Below are positions 14,404-21,643 of a stretch of 36,782 nt of DNA, piece after piece. Position numbers and translations under genes: made by a program. This stretch comes from a virus, in the IMG/VR virus record IMGVR_UViG_3300044825_002951, positions 1 through 36,782 of that record. One strand, given 5' to 3'. The notes under the pieces were generated by a model. The model was not told where the DNA came from, made no database searches, and saw nothing but the letters and a program-made list of their open reading frames with translations. The first letter of the stretch is position 1, and the number at the start of each line of letters is the position of its first letter.

Positions 14404-14449
14404 GGCGGCCCGATCTGTGAATCACCGGTGATTCACAGATCGGGCCGCC
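14404..14449. repeat. 46-bp perfect palindrome (left)
   Basis: All 46 bases are self-complementary around ACCGGT. The core arm is GATCTGTGAATCACC with GC-rich outer arms. Its core is almost identical to that of the palindrome at 14763-14808. There is no U-run, so a simple intrinsic terminator is unlikely. Confidence 0.9.
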
Positions 14450-14642
14450 AGGGCGTTGGCCATGTGCGCAGCTCAATCACAGCTCCCACCGCCGGATCTG
14501 GCGATACTCGATACTAGCGCCCTGGGTGATTCACAGATCCGCCGGCGTCATCGCCGGATCTGGCGGTAGTGGCCGCCCTCGCCACATATGGCGGTAGGTG
14601 CCGGCTTTTACCGCCATATGTGGCGGTATAGGACCGCGGCGG
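14450..14642. repeat. Non-coding repeat cluster with four palindromic elements
   Basis: I see no gene in 14342-14820. This part holds copies of the short palindrome at 14488-14505, 14551-14567, 14580-14596 and 14609-14628. The last two carry an ATATG centre (CGCCACATATGGCGG and CCGCCATATGTGGCGG), each still palindromic and mirror images of each other. The first 55 bases are shared with 27419-27479. Confidence 0.8.
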
Positions 14643-14766
14643 GCGTGCGGTGGCTGGCAGCCAGGGCCGCCGCTGGGCGCGTTTTGGTGGCAGCCGGGCC
14701 AACACACGGGCCAGGGCCAGAAAACCCCACGGCGGCCCGCTGGCGGCGGTGGCGGATAATGAAAGG
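14643..14766. repeat. Dispersed mosaic repeat, copy B
   Basis: This is the longest copy of the block beginning GCGTGCGGTGGCTGGCAGCC and ending GTGGCGGATAATGAAAGG. It abuts the right 46-bp palindrome and lies between genes. Confidence 0.85.
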
Positions 14767-14808
14767 GGCGGATCTGTGAATCATCGATGATTCACAGATC
14801 CGCCCCTT
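14763..14808. repeat. 46-bp perfect palindrome (right)
   Basis: This is a second perfect 46-bp palindrome centred on ATCGAT. It has the same GATCTGTGAATCA arm as the left one but different outer arms (AAGGGGCG). It lies 12 bases downstream of the last codon of the leftward early operon. Confidence 0.9.
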
Positions 14809-14820
14809 GGGCCTGGCCGC

Positions 14821-15145
14821 CTATAGCAATATGGCGGCCAGGATTGCCGGATCGTTTGTTTGGGCCTGGCAGCCGCTAGCCAGGATCGGCGCGATCCCTT
14901 CGTCAAAGTCGCGTAACACTTCGTCAACGTCAACCCCAAAGCGGGCGGCCAGGGCGCTGGCGATCTTCGCTTGCATATCGGGCGGGATCGCTTGTACATC
15001 CAACATATAGGCTAAGGAATTCGGGCGGCCTGGAAAGTTACAGAGTACCGGGATTAAGCTTTTGATCGGTAGCGTAGCCGTACCAATGGCGCCCTCCCAA
15101 AACTGCTTACGCGTTGGATCCTGGATCGTGATCGTTGGTTGTCAT
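14821..15145 (-). pseudogene. Small phage protein gene broken by a 7-bp duplication
   Basis: The frame from 15141 to 14821 is open and encodes TRKQFWEGAIGTATLPIKSL, VLCNFPGRPNSLAYMLDVQA, then a helix with ALAARFGVDVDEVLRDF. This is the pattern of a small soluble phage protein I have seen in many genomes, but there is no good start codon. Two tandem TGGATCC/TGGATC units (15115-15127) precede it. Removing one 7-bp unit joins it in frame to MTTNDHDP from the ATG at 15145, giving a sensible start. The remaining in-frame ATG at 15006 lacks a ribosome site and would omit about 45 conserved-looking residues. It is either a real frameshift or an assembly error. Confidence 0.6.
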
Positions 15146-15631
15146 TGTCCGCATCTGTTGATTAACCATTGTTTTCGTTCTGAAATCCCGAAAAACGGCT
15201 AGCAAGGTTTCGATCATTTCAGGATCGGCGCCAATGTGATCCCCTAGAAACATAGTGAAAAACGCATCATGGATCGCCGCTTCGGCGGCCACGATCATGT
15301 TAACGGCCAACGCTTTGGCAGCTTCGGCGGGCACTCTAACGGGATCGCTGCTTTTGCCGTTTTCGATCACGCTAAATTCTACATAGGGCCGCTTTGTTAG
15401 CGTATTAAAACCCGCCCCCAACATAAACGTTACTTCTACCTTTTCGCCCTCTGGATCCTGGCCGCCACCTTGGGCCGCCTGGCCGTTTCCCCCGCTTTCT
15501 GGCCCTGGCTCTGGGCGCCGCTTTGGGCCGCCGCCGTTGCGCTGGGCGCCGCCGTCAAGAAAGGGGCGCCCATTCCCGCCACCTGGCCGCTTTGGGCCGC
15601 CTGGCCCTCTATGTGTCGTCACTGTCGCCAT
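15107..15631 (-). CDS. Early protein with Gly/Pro-rich N-terminus
   Basis: The protein has 174 residues. The start is the ATG at 15629-15631 after AGGGGG. Residues 1-65 are Gly/Pro/Arg-rich and disordered. A compact domain follows (KVEVTFMLGAGFNTLTKRPY, VEFSVIENGKSSDPVRVPAE, then helices ALAVNMIVAAEAAIHDAFF and MIETLLAVFRDFR). The final residues (MTTNDHDPGSNA) are in the shifted frame caused by the 7-bp duplication and may really be the start of the next gene. The function is not recognised. Confidence 0.6.
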   Translation of the reverse strand: MATVTTHRGPGGPKRPGGGNGRPFLDGGAQRNGGGPKRRPEPGPESGGNGQAAQGGGQDPEGEKVEVTFMLGAGFNTLTKRPYVEFSVIENGKSSDPVRVPAEAAKALAVNMIVAAEAAIHDAFFTMFLGDHIGADPEMIETLLAVFRDFRTKTMVNQQMRTMTTNDHDPGSNA

Positions 15632-15914
15632 AATTCCCCCTAATATGCTCAATCTGCTTACCAAGATTATCGACATTATCCGCCGCGTCAAAGGCTTGAA
15701 CGGCGGCCCGCAATAGTGCAAATGTTGTTTGCGCCAAAATTACTTGGCCGTTGGCCAATTCGATCCGGGCGGTAACTGCACTTTTACCGCCCTCCGTGCC
15801 GTTGGGCAGCCTGGCTAGGCCCACAAAAGCGCCCTCGACAAAACCCCTTTCTTTGAGATCTGGCCAACAATTATCACCATTCAAGACAATTGTAAGCGGT
15901 GTTAATACTCGCAT
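15609..15914 (-). CDS. Small early protein of unknown function
   Basis: The protein has 101 residues; AAAGGGG lies five bases before the ATG. A beta-rich first half (ITARIELANGQVILAQTTF-type strands, FVEGAFVGLARL) is followed by an alpha-helical second half (LLRAAVQAFDAADNVDNLGKQIEHI) and an acidic end. It overlaps genes on both sides by 13-23 bases. It is encoded just after the first C5-methyltransferase. The function is not recognised. Confidence 0.6.
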   Translation of the reverse strand: MRVLTPLTIVLNGDNCWPDLKERGFVEGAFVGLARLPNGTEGGKSAVTARIELANGQVILAQTTFALLRAAVQAFDAADNVDNLGKQIEHIRGNYGDSDDT

Positions 15915-17011
15915 TTATCCCCTTTCACCAAATGAGTTAATAGATTATCAGAAAGCCAACGCACCAAGGGCACGATCACCCCGTCCCCAAGCAAGTGATA
16001 GGCCGCCCCATAGTTTGCGGGCAAATGATAGCGATCATCAACGCCCATCAAGCGGGCCAACTCTCGCGCAGTAAATAGCCGCGAACGCACGGCGCCCGCT
16101 TCGATGTGTAACAGAAACTGCTTACTAGATCCGCCGTTGCCCGTGCGCAAACATCCCGCCAGCCCATCTAAGCGTATTTCGGCGCGCTGGCCCTCTTTGC
16201 GCGTGCGGCGGTAAACGGTGGCTACCGTCGGGCGCTGGCTGGCGCTGGCTTCGCTTATTTGCTGGCGGTGGCGCTTGCTCATGATTCCGAGTAGGCCCGC
16301 CGTTTGGCTGCCACTATGCCAGGCGGCGGGATCCGGCTCTAGCAGATCGGCCAGCGTGTTGGCCATCGGCGGCGGCGGTGGCAGCCGCCACCATACCCAA
16401 CGCTCACGGGCCGCCGCTGGCAGCCGCCACCACGCGCCAATTAGCCGCTTTGTTGCCCCAAATAGATCGCCAGGGCCAGGGCTGATCAACGCGGCAACGG
16501 CGGCCAGGGCTGCCACCACAAAGATCCGCGGGCGGGATTGCGGAACGAAAGCCGATCCGTTAATCTCCAACGCTCCCACCGCATAGCCAGCGCGGGCCAA
16601 CAAAGCGATCAGGGCGTTAAAATCCTGGCCGCCCTTTGATGATAATAGGCCCGTGACATTTTCCAGCACAATCACGGGCGGCGGCTGGCCAGCGTCGATC
16701 CGGGCTTGGGCCAGCCGCCAAAAGCCGGTAAACGCCCCGCTTTGGCTGCCAGCCAGCCCGCCACCTGGCCCGGCTACGCTGAGATTTTGACAAGGGAATG
16801 ACGCCCACCATAGATCCGCCGGGCCTGGCAGATCGGCGGCGGTTAGCTCGAAAACATCCCCTAGCCGAAATTCAGCCGGGCCAAAATTCTGGACATAGGC
16901 GGCGCCCTTTTCCGGGCTTATGTCGTTTGCGAACTGGCAGATCCAGCCCGGCCCCAATCCAAGCCGCACCAAGCCACCACCACAAAAGAACTCGTAAAAG
17001 GTTGGTTTCAT
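15902..17011 (-). CDS. C5-cytosine DNA methyltransferase
   Basis: The 369-residue protein transfers methyl from SAM to cytosine C5 in a specific site. Motif I is FFCGGGLVRLGLG (8-20), motif IV FPCQNLSVAG with catalytic Cys74, motif VI ENVTGLL (117-123) and motif VIII QSRPRIFVV (about 155). The target-recognition region (about 200-300) and a motif X-like end (HLLGDGVIVPLVRWL) complete it, so it appears intact. The target is unknown; CCWGG-, GGCC- and GATC-containing sites are abundant in this genome. It starts with an ATGA overlap in the early operon with two more methyltransferases. It probably protects the phage from host restriction; regulation of own sites is possible. Confidence 0.9.
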   Translation of the reverse strand: MKPTFYEFFCGGGLVRLGLGPGWICQFANDISPEKGAAYVQNFGPAEFRLGDVFELTAADLPGPADLWWASFPCQNLSVAGPGGGLAGSQSGAFTGFWRLAQARIDAGQPPPVIVLENVTGLLSSKGGQDFNALIALLARAGYAVGALEINGSAFVPQSRPRIFVVAALAAVAALISPGPGDLFGATKRLIGAWWRLPAAARERWVWWRLPPPPPMANTLADLLEPDPAAWHSGSQTAGLLGIMSKRHRQQISEASASQRPTVATVYRRTRKEGQRAEIRLDGLAGCLRTGNGGSSKQFLLHIEAGAVRSRLFTARELARLMGVDDRYHLPANYGAAYHLLGDGVIVPLVRWLSDNLLTHLVKGDKCEY

Positions 17012-17439
17012 GGTTGCGTTACCCGCTCCACTTTGGCCCGCCCTTCATAGATTGCGGTCATCATATCGCGCCAGGTATCAAAACCTTGGGCCTGGGCCTT
17101 TTCATCATAGCGATCCACCGCCGCCGCTTTGGTCGCTGGCTGGCGGGCCGATTTTACGAAATCGATCTCCAGTATGAAAAGATCACAGTAACGGCCAATC
17201 GGTGATGGATAGTAGCCCGCCGCTATCGGTGGCGCGTCATCACGCGCGGTAAAGCCTTGTTTGCTGGCCCCGTTGCGTGTGACTAACGATAGTTTGAATT
17301 TTGCCAATGTGGCGGCCACCTTTTTTCGTTTATGCTCTGACCATTGCCAATTTTCACCCTTTAGGCCCGTAACCACCGATTGCAGATCGTCAATATACGA
17401 TCCGATCACTTTTACAAGGGCGCTTCTATCTTTATTCAT
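17008..17439 (-). CDS. Small protein between two methyltransferases
   Basis: The protein has 143 residues. The start is the ATG at 17437-17439 with AGGA eight bases upstream. An N-terminal helical part (LVKVIGSYIDDLQSVVTGLKG) is followed by a basic stretch (SEHKRKKVAATLAKFK), a beta part (YCDLFILEIDFVKSAR) and helices (FDTWRDMMTAIYEGRAKVERV). It is located between two C5-methyltransferase genes and overlaps the first by four bases. It may assist modification, but no family is recognised. Confidence 0.6.
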   Translation of the reverse strand: MNKDRSALVKVIGSYIDDLQSVVTGLKGENWQWSEHKRKKVAATLAKFKLSLVTRNGASKQGFTARDDAPPIAAGYYPSPIGRYCDLFILEIDFVKSARQPATKAAAVDRYDEKAQAQGFDTWRDMMTAIYEGRAKVERVTQP

Positions 17440-17467
17440 GTTTCGATCCTTTCTGTTATGCGTGAAA

Positions 17468-18271
17468 TTACCCGGACTGATCTCGCCTGGCCGTTTCACG
17501 CTTTTTCTGTAAACGCGTTCTACATGCGGCGGTGGCGGCCTTTTGATCGCCCCGGCCCGCTAGTTGGCGCCCACAACCGCACGCGCACAACCGCCCGCCG
17601 GTTTCGCCCGCCAGGGCTGCCCGGATCGCCCTGGCCATCATTTCGCCCATCGGGATGGGCACGCCATTTCCTACCGCCGCATAACGGGCCGCCGTTCTCA
17701 TCCCTGGCAGCCGAAAGCCCGGATCCAGCCCCTGCAATGCGCAGAAATCGCCCCAATTGCGCCGATCTACGCGGCGGCCCTCTGTCGCTAAGCAAGCGGG
17801 CGCCAGGGCGGCCCCGGCTGGCGCTGGCTGCCGTTGCGGTGCCAACTGCAACCCGGCCAGGCTGCCAAACTGAAAATGACGTAACCGGGATTGTGTCAGC
17901 CCGCAATTTTTAGCGTTTAGATCCAGCCGTTGAACCGTGTAGCCGTCAATCTTGATATCGGGCACGCGATCCACGTTTTCACATAGCCACCAAGCCGGGC
18001 GGGCTTCGATCACAATCCGCTTAAACTCTTCCAACATGGCCAGCCCGTAACCGGTTGGTGGCGCCCGCCTGGCCCGGCTAAAATCCTGGCAAGGCGGGCC
18101 GCCAATAATGCCATCAAAGCGCCCGGTTGGAACATGAAAGCCGCGTATATCTTGCCCCCATAGCAGATCCGGCCCACGTACCACACAAAACCCGGCCAAC
18201 TCAAAACCCCGGCCCAATAGGCCAATGCCGGGGAAAATTTCAAGGATCAGATCGGTTAACTGGAAACTCAT
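17468..18271 (-). CDS. Second C5-cytosine DNA methyltransferase, compact, with zinc tail
   Basis: The protein has 267 residues, small for the family. Motif I is LEIFPGIGLLGRGFELAG (10-27), motif IV GGPPCQDFSRAR with catalytic Cys61, motif VI CENV (97-100), motif VIII QSRLRHFQFG and motif X AVGNGVPIPMGE (199-210). The C-terminal 40 residues, with CACGCG at 229-234 and Cys250, form a short Cys-rich basic extension that I know from other phage methyltransferases. The target-recognition part is short. AGGGGA precedes the ATG. It differs from the first enzyme enough to suggest a different target. Confidence 0.88.
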   Translation of the reverse strand: MSFQLTDLILEIFPGIGLLGRGFELAGFCVVRGPDLLWGQDIRGFHVPTGRFDGIIGGPPCQDFSRARRAPPTGYGLAMLEEFKRIVIEARPAWWLCENVDRVPDIKIDGYTVQRLDLNAKNCGLTQSRLRHFQFGSLAGLQLAPQRQPAPAGAALAPACLATEGRRVDRRNWGDFCALQGLDPGFRLPGMRTAARYAAVGNGVPIPMGEMMARAIRAALAGETGGRLCACGCGRQLAGRGDQKAATAACRTRLQKKRETARRDQSG

Positions 18272-18803
18272 AAAACAGATCCCCTATCCCCAAGGCTTCG
18301 ATCACCGCTCGAACCGTGTAATCATAGGCGCCGTCAAACTGTCGCCCGGTGCCATCGCGGGCGGTAATTTCCCGCAAACGATCCGCCACCCGCTTAAGCT
18401 TTTTAGAATCCCTTTTGGTGGCATAGCGGAACCGTTGCGCCGTGTCACTCTTCGACGATACCGCCGGATCTGGCGGTGGTGCAGCTTGGCTGGCCAGGGC
18501 GCTGGCTTGGCTGTCTTCTTTTGCCCGACGGGCCAGCGCCATAGATTCAGATTCTGATCGCAATGTTTCCGCCACAAAACGATCATCAACAAACCTTTGC
18601 AATAGCCTATCGATCAAGCTGGGATCTGTATCTGCATTGTACTGTTGCCATTTATCCCAACCGTTAACCCTTTCACTGGCCACCGTCAACGCGAAGATCA
18701 GCATACGAAATTCATCTTGATTTACTCTAAACAAACGTTCCAAATTTGCGGCCCGCGTTGGCCGCGCTTCGCGCTCAATACTGGCATTAAACAAACGTTC
18801 CAT
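18240..18803 (-). CDS. Early protein of unknown function
   Basis: The protein has 187 residues; AGGGGG precedes the ATG. It is helical, with an Arg/Glu-rich N-terminus (MERLFNASIEREARPTRAA), a core FRMLIFALTVASERVNGWDKW and a middle Ala/Ser/Pro linker. The linker PPPDPAV is encoded by an in-frame copy of the dispersed palindrome (18459-18478), between residues likely to be separate domains. The C-terminal part (LKRVADRLREITARDGTG, then a helix) may bind nucleic acid. The function is not recognised. It lies between the adenine and cytosine methyltransferases. Confidence 0.6.
   Translation of the reverse strand: MERLFNASIEREARPTRAANLERLFRVNQDEFRMLIFALTVASERVNGWDKWQQYNADTDPSLIDRLLQRFVDDRFVAETLRSESESMALARRAKEDSQASALASQAAPPPDPAVSSKSDTAQRFRYATKRDSKKLKRVADRLREITARDGTGRQFDGAYDYTVRAVIEALGIGDLFYEFPVNRSDP
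18459..18478. repeat. Palindromic element inside gene 18240-18803
   Basis: TACCGCCGGATCTGGCGGTG is read as a Pro-rich linker. The frame differs from that used in the methyltransferase copy at 19367. Confidence 0.85.
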
Positions 18804-19592
18804 TTAGCCCCCTAACCCGCTTTCCTGAATTGCGGCCAATACTGCCAGCCGTTCTAATCGTTCCATCCTGGCCCAACCCGCCGCCCATCGGCGCTTACGC
18901 TTGCGGATCCGCTCGCGTTGGCGGTAGTCATCGCCCAAATAGCGATAATCATGTAACTGATCGGGCGGATCGTAATTCATCCAAACGAACTCAATTGCGG
19001 GCGTGCCCCCACGCGTGATCGTGCGCGTGCTATCTTTGCGCCAGCCGGGTAACAACTTGTCATACAGATCGCTTTGGTAGCCGCTGATCATCACCTTGCA
19101 CGGTAGCCCGACCAAAACGGCCAATAGCGCCCGGTGATCGGCTTCGCTGTATTCGTGTGCATAGATGGGCGCTTGCTGCTTGCGCGTGTAAAGAAGATAG
19201 GGCGGATCGGAGTAAACGAACTCGCCGCCCTTCCAATCAACGGTTTGCAACCATTTGACAGAATCACAACAAAGGAAACGATAGCGGGCGCCACTGGCCC
19301 CGGTGATCTCGCTGCCAGGTAACTGGCCCTGCCTGGCAGCCGCCCAATCTGCAAGCCGCCCTCCAGTACCGCCAGATCTGGCGGTATGGTCCACTGGCAG
19401 CCCTGGCCCTATTTCGTGGCGCCAGTCGTCGATCACGGTTTCATCCAGATCGATCCCAATGTTGATCCGGGCGGGCCGCTTGTAGCGCATGATTGCGCAT
19501 TGTCCTAAATGTGTGCTGATAAAAACATCATGGGGCGGGATCTGGTTAATTAGCCATTGATAAACCGCCCCTTTACCGCCTGGATAGCTCAT
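18804..19592 (-). CDS. Dam-like N6-adenine DNA methyltransferase (D12 class)
   Basis: The 262-residue protein methylates adenine in a short site, commonly GATC in this family. The N-terminus SYPGGKG (2-8) and motif IV YSDPPYLL (DPPY 129-132) are intact, with YQSDLYD and GTPAIEFVWMNY later. The glycine loop usually reading EPFxGGGA appears as STHLGQCA (26-33), with glycines replaced. This may weaken SAM binding or reflect a subgroup. A palindromic element (19367-19386) encodes TARSGG (70-75) in a loop between motifs. Overlaps with both neighbours are ATGA-type or adjacent. The genome is rich in GATC. Confidence 0.85.
   Translation of the reverse strand: MSYPGGKGAVYQWLINQIPPHDVFISTHLGQCAIMRYKRPARINIGIDLDETVIDDWRHEIGPGLPVDHTARSGGTGGRLADWAAARQGQLPGSEITGASGARYRFLCCDSVKWLQTVDWKGGEFVYSDPPYLLYTRKQQAPIYAHEYSEADHRALLAVLVGLPCKVMISGYQSDLYDKLLPGWRKDSTRTITRGGTPAIEFVWMNYDPPDQLHDYRYLGDDYRQRERIRKRKRRWAAGWARMERLERLAVLAAIQESGLGG
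19367..19386. repeat. Palindromic element inside the Dam-like gene
   Basis: This is a perfect 20-bp copy, TACCGCCAGATCTGGCGGTA, in frame. Its right flank TGGTCCACTGG is shared with the copy at 36376, which shows that more than the palindrome itself was copied. Confidence 0.9.
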
Positions 19593-19822
19593 AGTTTCCC
19601 CACCTGGCCAGATTCATGGGCGGCCAGTAGATCCGCCAATCGGGCCGCCAAAATTTTGTACTTTGCAGACTCTTCACGCGCTGATCTTTCGGTTGCTTTG
19701 TACGTCGTCATATCCGCCAGATCGGCCAACCGGTTAGCCCGATAATCTGCCGCTTGGGCTAAAAAAGTTACTTCGGAGTAAGTCAAAACCAATGTAATCG
19801 TCTCTTCTTTCTCTTCGCTCAT
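19589..19822 (-). CDS. Small helical early protein
   Basis: The 77-residue protein starts at the ATG at 19820-19822, sharing a base with the TGA of the WGR gene (TGATG). It is acidic at the N-terminus (MSEEKEETITLVLTYSEV), then one long Ala-rich helix. It overlaps the methyltransferase gene by four bases. The function is not recognised. Confidence 0.6.
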   Translation of the reverse strand: MSEEKEETITLVLTYSEVTFLAQAADYRANRLADLADMTTYKATERSAREESAKYKILAARLADLLAAHESGQVGKL

Positions 19823-20061
19823 CACTCTAATTCCTTTACAACGTAGCCCCGTTTTAACTTCGATCTGATTATCTTACTTGCTGCTTTTTCCGCTGCCACG
19901 GGATCGACAAAGGGCATAGGCTCCAACTGGCGGGCCTTGCCCCCAAGGCGGCCCCAAGTGCGGGTAAGGCATATTTCATCAAATAAGGTGGATTCAACCG
20001 CCACCCGATAGAACCGCCTACAGTTTTTCTTGGGATTAACCTTGCACAGTAACGTTACCAT
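19822..20061 (-). CDS. Stand-alone WGR-domain protein
   Basis: The protein has 79 residues. The start is the ATG at 20059-20061 after a G-rich site. Almost the whole protein matches a WGR domain: NCRRFYRVAVESTLFDEICL, the hallmark RTWGRLGGKARQ, then VAAEKAASKIIRSKLKRGYVV. WGR domains occur in PARPs and in proteins linked to DNA modification, and bind nucleic acid. Alone and next to methyltransferases, a DNA-binding or modification-helper role is plausible (inference). N-terminal Cys residues are present but do not form a clear zinc site. Confidence 0.75.
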   Translation of the reverse strand: MVTLLCKVNPKKNCRRFYRVAVESTLFDEICLTRTWGRLGGKARQLEPMPFVDPVAAEKAASKIIRSKLKRGYVVKELE

Positions 20062-20293
20062 CTGGCCCCCAATCGCTATGAAAAGCGTTACAAAACCCAC
20101 AATAGCGTAACTCGATATCCTGATCGTTATAACTCGTAAGCCCACAACAAAAGCAAGTAATGACCGGCTGATCGTGCTTTTCTGCTAACTCAAACGTGCC
20201 ACAACCCGCCGCCACCAAAGCGGCCCGCCGCCTGGCCGCCCTGGCCCGATAATTGATCACCGCTGGCCTATCGCCAAACTTCGGTAAAATCAT
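20036..20293 (-). CDS. Small zinc-ribbon protein
   Basis: The protein has 85 residues; a strong AGGAGGGG site lies five bases before the ATG. A basic N-terminus (NYRARAARRRAALVAAG) is followed by ITCFCCGLTSYNDQDIELRY and CGFCNAFH, a Cys4-type zinc ribbon found in small phage and bacterial proteins. It overlaps the WGR gene by 26 bases. It probably binds DNA or RNA. A hairpin overlaps its ribosome site (20304-20321). Confidence 0.7.
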   Translation of the reverse strand: MILPKFGDRPAVINYRARAARRRAALVAAGCGTFELAEKHDQPVITCFCCGLTSYNDQDIELRYCGFCNAFHSDWGPDGNVTVQG

Positions 20294-20298
20294 GATCG

Positions 20299-20321
20299 CC
20301 CCTCCTGTACTCGTTTACAGG
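20299..20321 (-). promoter_or_regulatory. Hairpin overlapping the ribosome site of the zinc-ribbon gene
   Basis: In the mRNA, CCTGTA-6-TACAGG (20321-20304) forms a 6-bp stem. Its 3' arm merges with the AGGAGGGG ribosome site. It may modulate translation. Confidence 0.4.
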
Positions 20322-20391
20322 CGGCCCGCCCGGCCCACTCTCCGCGTATATAACCGCGTAGCGTACCGGTACGGGCCATCTGATCAACGCG

Positions 20392-20931
20392 TCATTTCTT
20401 CGCCTTTCGCTTTTCTTTTCTCCGTTCATAGCGGGCCGTTTCACTCTCCCTAAACGCGTGTGATTGCTTATCCCATTCCCGCATTGTGATCGGGTAGGTT
20501 TTCAGATAATCGGCGGCCAGGGCGGCGGAACTGTAGATCCGGGCGTTTAAGTACCAAAAACGATCCGAAAACAGGAAAAGCGCCTGATCTGGGTTGCGTT
20601 TGCAACGTGCCATCAAGATCCAACGCATTAAGCGGGCTTCGGTGGATCGTAGCTTCCAAATGTGATAGCCGCTATCACCCCACGGAACCGGGATCAAGAT
20701 CTTGTATGTGCGGCTGTCAACGTTGACCGGGATGTAGTCAACCGTTTCATATAGGGCGGCGGCCAGCTTGAACAGGGCTTCGTTTACCACGGCTAGCGCC
20801 CCTTCGACGCGGGCCTTATTCGATAAATTATCGGCGCTGACCTGGATCCGCTGGCGGATGTAAGGGCCAGGCGCCTGGCCGTTACGAATGGTTTGGATCG
20901 TCTGCAATGTTTCCTCAACAAAATCGGCCAT
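20392..20931 (-). CDS. Early protein of unknown function with basic tail
   Basis: The 179-residue protein has an N-terminal acidic helix (MADFVEETLQTIQTIRNG), a central helical and beta mixture with YETVDYIPVNVDSRTYKILI and GYHIWKLRSTEARLMRWIL, and RFWYLNARIYSSAALAADYL. The tail is strongly basic (ARYERRKEKRKAKK). It resembles no family I can name. The KIL/HIWKLR section could be a DNA-contacting beta sheet. It lies between small membrane proteins and the zinc-ribbon gene in the early operon. Confidence 0.6.
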   Translation of the reverse strand: MADFVEETLQTIQTIRNGQAPGPYIRQRIQVSADNLSNKARVEGALAVVNEALFKLAAALYETVDYIPVNVDSRTYKILIPVPWGDSGYHIWKLRSTEARLMRWILMARCKRNPDQALFLFSDRFWYLNARIYSSAALAADYLKTYPITMREWDKQSHAFRESETARYERRKEKRKAKK

Positions 20932-20934
20932 AGC

Positions 20935-21111
20935 TTACCCCCGATAGAAAACGTAAAACGTCAAGACCAACGAAACAACTGATAAGGCGGCTTCGTTTTG
21001 TTCGGTTTCGCTGCCCGTCGGGTAGAGATTGCGCCCGACCATTGCACCCAAAACCCATATCAAAACGACCATGATCACGGCTAGCCAATGATACTTAATC
21101 CATTTAATCAT
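20935..21111 (-). CDS. 58-residue membrane protein
   Basis: The start is the ATG at 21109-21111 and the stop is at 20935. Two membrane helices are visible: WLAVIMVVLIWVLGAMVG and ALSVVSLVLTFYVFY, joined by a polar loop with ETEQNE. It overlaps the preceding membrane gene by 8 bases, which supports translation. It belongs to the cluster of small membrane proteins around the FtsK-like protein. The function is unknown. Confidence 0.6.
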   Translation of the reverse strand: MIKWIKYHWLAVIMVVLIWVLGAMVGRNLYPTGSETEQNEAALSVVSLVLTFYVFYRG

Positions 21112-21643
21112 GGTTGCCCCCCTTGCCGGTCACAATCCGCAAAGCAACGATCCACCACGGCGGCCCGGCCTGGCGCCCGTAATGCTGCCACCGCTGGCGC
21201 TGTTCGTAGCGCAAGATCGCCCACTTTTGGCGGGCCTCATAATGGGCGGTGCCCTCTGGCGAAATGGCCAACGTATAGCCATAGCTGATCATCTCAACCA
21301 ACGCAAAGGTAACGATCAGCAAAACGATCCCGGTGATTAAGTTGATCCCGGTGGCGAGAATTGCCACCAACGTAAGCCCAAGCGAAAAGAAAAACGTACG
21401 CGGGATGCTGCTAATCAGATAGCCCCACGCCCGATCTTGGGCGCTTGTCCTCATCTCGACATAGCTTGTAGCGTTGGGCGCTATGCTCATATCGGTTACC
21501 AAGTCGGGATGGGCCAGGGCGCTGGCGGCTGGCTGCCTGGCTGGCCCATCCGCCGCCACGGTGGCAGCTTTGGCGGGCGGATATTGTACGCGACGGATCC
21601 CTAATTCCCGTTGCTCTTCAACGGTTACCGTTTTTGTTTTCAC
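21104..21643 (-). CDS. Two-helix membrane protein next to FtsK-like protein
   Basis: The protein has 179 residues. The start is GTG (21641-21643) with AAGGAG eight bases upstream. A cytoplasmic-type N-terminus is followed by two adjacent membrane helices (TFFFSLGLTLVAILATGINL and GIVLLIVTFALVEMISYGYT), then an Arg/Gln-rich helix (HYEARQKWAILRYEQRQRW). It overlaps the FtsK-like gene by 26 bases, suggesting a membrane partner of it. Confidence 0.65.
   Translation of the reverse strand: MKTKTVTVEEQRELGIRRVQYPPAKAATVAADGPARQPAASALAHPDLVTDMSIAPNATSYVEMRTSAQDRAWGYLISSIPRTFFFSLGLTLVAILATGINLITGIVLLIVTFALVEMISYGYTLAISPEGTAHYEARQKWAILRYEQRQRWQHYGRQAGPPWWIVALRIVTGKGGNHD

Noticed and set aside
14450-14642. 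A CRISPR array
   Set aside because: The palindromes are irregularly spaced and the sequence between them is itself repeated elsewhere, unlike unique spacers.
14404-14808. The two 46-bp palindromes as ordinary intrinsic terminators
   Set aside because: Neither is followed by a run of U on either strand.
17520-17906. 128-residue minus frame inside the second C5-methyltransferase
   Set aside because: It overlaps fully with a gene that has all methyltransferase motifs; no start signal.
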